64,000 nt of DNA. It comes from Methylobacterium sp. W2 (lineage in GTDB: Bacteria; Pseudomonadota; Alphaproteobacteria; Rhizobiales; Beijerinckiaceae). Of the stretch, positions 61,875 through 64,000 are shown in pieces. Position 1 is the first letter of the stretch. The number at the start of each line of letters is the position of its first letter. The translations under genes and the position numbers were made by a program. The stretch spans positions 62,001 through 126,000 of the forward strand of contig NZ_VMOA01000004.1 of assembly GCF_020662345.1 (NCBI RefSeq). The letters run 5' to 3'. Under the pieces are notes generated by a model. The model was not told the origin of the DNA, made no database searches, and saw only the letters and a program-made list of their open reading frames with translations.

Positions 61875-62516
61875 ATGCCTATTCGCCGCGTCCTTCTCAG
61901 CCTGCTCGTCATCGCTCCATTGGCCGCGTGCAATTCCCGTGGCCCGATGACGGTCGCACAGGACGACGAGGCGGCTTGGTATACCGGCTCGATGCCCGAC
62001 AAGCCCTACGACGTGCCCCTGGTGGACACGTCGCGGCTGGATCCGAAGTATCGCCGCCAGGTCGTGCGCTACACCGGCGCGGAGCAGCCGGGCACCATCG
62101 TCGTCGACATCGACAACCGCCAGCTCGCCCTGGTGCAGGAGGACGGGACAGCCCGTCAGTACGGCATCGGCGTCGGCAAGCTCGGCTTTTCCTGGAAGGG
62201 CGAGGCCAAGGTCGGCCGCAAGGGCGTGTGGCCGGACTGGAGCCCCACCACCACGATGGTCTCCCTCAACCCCGACCTGCCGCGGACCCGCAAGGGCGGC
62301 GTCGACAATCCGCTGGGCGCGCGCGCGCTCTATCTCTACCAGAACAACCGGGACATCCTGTTCCGCATCCACGGCACCAACGAGCCGTGGAGCATCGGCG
62401 AGCAGATGTCGTCCGGCTGCGTGCGCATGCTGAACGAAGACATCGTCGACCTGTTCGAGCGCGTTCCCGTCGGCACGCGGGTGCTGGTCAGGCGCAACGG
62501 CAAGTATCGGGTCTGA
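61875..62516 (+). CDS. L,D-transpeptidase lipoprotein (YkuD family)
   Basis: 213 residues. The lipoprotein signal MPIRRVLLSLLVIAPLAAC has the lipobox LAAC. The YkuD catalytic domain starts near GTIVVDIDNRQLALVQEDG. The active-site pair is HGTNEPWSIG (H166) and SSGCVRM (C182). It forms 3-3 cross-links in peptidoglycan or ties it to outer-membrane proteins, which is common in Hyphomicrobiales. The ATG at 61875 has GGAG upstream. Confidence 0.93.
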   Translation: MPIRRVLLSLLVIAPLAACNSRGPMTVAQDDEAAWYTGSMPDKPYDVPLVDTSRLDPKYRRQVVRYTGAEQPGTIVVDIDNRQLALVQEDGTARQYGIGVGKLGFSWKGEAKVGRKGVWPDWSPTTTMVSLNPDLPRTRKGGVDNPLGARALYLYQNNRDILFRIHGTNEPWSIGEQMSSGCVRMLNEDIVDLFERVPVGTRVLVRRNGKYRV

Positions 62517-62858
62517 GACGAGGACCGAGGCCGCGGCATCAATGTGTCAAGGCCCCGCTGACATCGCATCTCGATCCTCGGGCGAGGTCCGCCGGGAGCG
62601 ATGATGGCTCACGCTCCGGCGGAACCGTCCGGCGCCCTCTCGTCGGGGTGATCCGCGACGCCTGGACCGGAGGTTCGTCCGGGCTTGCAGTCCATCCCCC
62701 CGCTTGGGTGATGCATATTTGTCACGTCCGGGTATGACAAACCGGGGCTCTCGTTACAAGCAACGTGCCTCGAACGGCCGTTCATCTTGCGTTGCAGCAT
62801 GCAATGGTCCAACGCGGCATCTAGGGGTATGATATCCCGAAGTGTTGCAAGCGGATCA
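62517..62858. other. Intergenic region upstream of ppdK
   Basis: About 340 bp between the transpeptidase and ppdK with no gene I can support. No hairpin with a U-run was recognised. Confidence 0.4.
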
Positions 62859-64000
62859 ATGACGATGGCGAAGTGGGTCTACTCGTTCGGCGACGGCAAG
62901 GCGGAGGGTCAGTCCTCCATGCGCAACCTCCTCGGAGGTAAGGGCGCGAACCTTGCCGAGATGTCCAATCTCGGACTCCCAGTCCCTCCGGGCTTCACCA
63001 TCACCACCGAAGTCTGCACCTGGTACTACGACAACGGTCGCCAGTACCCGGCGGAGCTGAAGGCCGAGGTCCAGACCGCCCTCGATGCGGTCGGCGCGCT
63101 CACCGGGCGCGGCTTCGGCGATCCCAAGAACCCGCTCCTCGTCTCCGTCCGTTCCGGTGCCCGCGCCTCCATGCCGGGCATGATGGACACGGTGCTGAAC
63201 CTCGGTCTCAACGACACCACCGTCGAGGCCCTGGCCGAGGGCGCCGGCGATCCGCGCTTCGCCTACGATTCCTATCGCCGTTTCATCACCATGTATTCGA
63301 ACGTGGTCCTCGATGTGGAGCACCACGCCTTCGAGGAGGCGCTGGAGCATTACAAGGAGACCAAGGGCTTCAATCTCGACACCGAACTCGGTGCCGAGGA
63401 CTGGAAGCACATGATCGGGCTCTACAAGAAGATCGTCCGCGACGAGCACGGCTCGGACTTCCCGCAGAACGCGGAAGACCAGCTCTGGGGCGCCATCGGC
63501 GCGGTGTTCAGCTCCTGGATGATCCCGCGCGCGAAGAAATACCGCGAGCTCAACAGCATTCCCGAGAGCTGGGGCACGGCGGTCAACGTCCAGGCCATGG
63601 TGTTCGGCAACATGGGCGACACCTCGGCCACCGGCGTCGCCTTCACCCGCAACCCCTCCACCGGCGAGCGGGCGCTCTACGGCGAGTTCCTGATCAACGC
63701 CCAGGGCGAGGACGTGGTGGCGGGTATCCGCACGCCGCAGGACATCACCGAGAAGGCGCGGATCGAGGCCAAGTCCGACAAGCCGTCGATGGAGCGGGCG
63801 ATGCCCGAATCCTACGCCGAGCTGGTGCGGATCTACGGCCTGCTCGAGACCCATTACCGTGACATGCAGGACATGGAGTTCACCATCGAGAGCGGCAAGC
63901 TCTGGATGCTCCAGACCCGCAACGGCAAGCGCACCGCCAAGGCGGCTCTGCGCATCGCCGTGGATCTCGCCGCCGAAGGCCTGATCACCGAGGAGGAGGC
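62859..64000 (+). CDS. ppdK: Pyruvate, phosphate dikinase (N-terminal part, cut by window edge)
   Basis: About 380 residues of the N-terminal nucleotide-binding domain are present. [32 protein letters not shown] is the conserved start, followed by [34 protein letters not shown] and [32 protein letters not shown] mark the ATP-grasp part. The enzyme interconverts pyruvate, ATP and Pi with PEP, AMP and PPi. Two ATGs six bases apart could serve as start (62859, 62865). In a serine-cycle organism it can balance PEP and pyruvate; it lies 23 kb from the main cluster. Confidence 0.95.
   Translation, partial: MTMAKWVYSFGDGKAEGQSSMRNLLGGKGANLAEMSNLGLPVPPGFTITTEVCTWYYDNGRQYPAELKAEVQTALDAVGALTGRGFGDPKNPLLVSVRSGARASMPGMMDTVLNLGLNDTTVEALAEGAGDPRFAYDSYRRFITMYSNVVLDVEHHAFEEALEHYKETKGFNLDTELGAEDWKHMIGLYKKIVRDEHGSDFPQNAEDQLWGAIGAVFSSWMIPRAKKYRELNSIPESWGTAVNVQAMVFGNMGDTSATGVAFTRNPSTGERALYGEFLINAQGEDVVAGIRTPQDITEKARIEAKSDKPSMERAMPESYAELVRIYGLLETHYRDMQDMEFTIESGKLWMLQTRNGKRTAKAALRIAVDLAAEGLITEEE

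Noticed and set aside
62856..63854. 332-codon minus-strand frame over ppdK
   Set aside because: Antisense shadow of the pyruvate phosphate dikinase gene.
1..64000. tRNA, rRNA, insertion sequence, prophage or integrase
   Set aside because: Read for these on both strands by eye and saw no cloverleaf with a TTCGA arm, no transposase or integrase motifs and no phage genes. A tRNA scan was not run.

Overview
The window is high-GC, gene-dense bacterial chromosome. Its most diagnostic block is the serine-cycle cluster sgaA-hprA-mtdA-fchA-mtkA-mtkB-ppc-mclA (29.1-39.4 kb), in the order known from Methylobacterium/Methylorubrum extorquens. With the phyR/nepR general stress locus, homospermidine synthase, ETF-ubiquinone oxidoreductase and DUF1206/DUF2865/DUF1499 proteins, this points to a facultative methylotroph of the Methylobacteriaceae (Alphaproteobacteria). 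I see no prophage, insertion sequence, CRISPR array, rRNA or tRNA.

Layout. 0-1.3 kb: a DUF1206 membrane protein cut by the window edge, a Smr-like ORF and a Uma2 protein. 1.4-6 kb: a polyamine module (ornithine decarboxylase, GNAT acetyltransferase, homospermidine synthase) with a long leader upstream of the decarboxylase and a 114-bp inverted-repeat element. 6-28.5 kb: housekeeping genes, including OpgG/D-like glucan synthesis, glyQS, an S49 peptidase, TrmN6-like methyltransferase, polyprenyl diphosphate synthase, ispE, a TPR protein, ETF-QO, UDG, a zinc metallopeptidase, moaB, a PA0069-type radical SAM protein, rnhB, and an LpxH-like phosphoesterase/glycosyltransferase pair. 29-40 kb: C1 assimilation. 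A terminator behind fchA divides the cluster, and a GlcG/HbpS-like protein follows mclA. 40-50.5 kb: cinA-like, sfsA, a Tat-exported phosphoesterase, a class III aminotransferase, a YkgJ-type cysteine-cluster protein/HAD pair, a flavin amine oxidase, a MarR regulator and DUF1499. 50.5-51.6 kb: a tandem array of a ~298-bp repeat, each full unit carrying a ~92-bp inverted repeat. 51.6-57 kb: an MBL hydrolase, DUF2865, then mntH and an OprB-type porin that share a 16-bp MntR-like palindrome. 57.4-61 kb: a general stress response island. 61.8-64 kb: L,D-transpeptidase and the start of ppdK.

The C1 genes form one pathway. MtdA and FchA interconvert the C1-folate pool. SgaA and HprA carry serine to glycerate. 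Ppc, MtkAB and MclA convert PEP to acetyl-CoA plus glyoxylate. PpdK at the right edge can adjust PEP and pyruvate.

The least expected signal is a set of eight sites matching the EcfG (general stress sigma factor) promoter, GGAAC-N16/17-CGTT or GGTT, all in intergenic DNA at sensible distances from genes. Six lie around phyR/nepR. One of them has no gene: it points into a ~90-nt stretch with a 6-bp stem presenting a C-rich loop, followed by a leftward intrinsic terminator. This looks like an EcfG-dependent small RNA similar in design to GsrN of Caulobacter.
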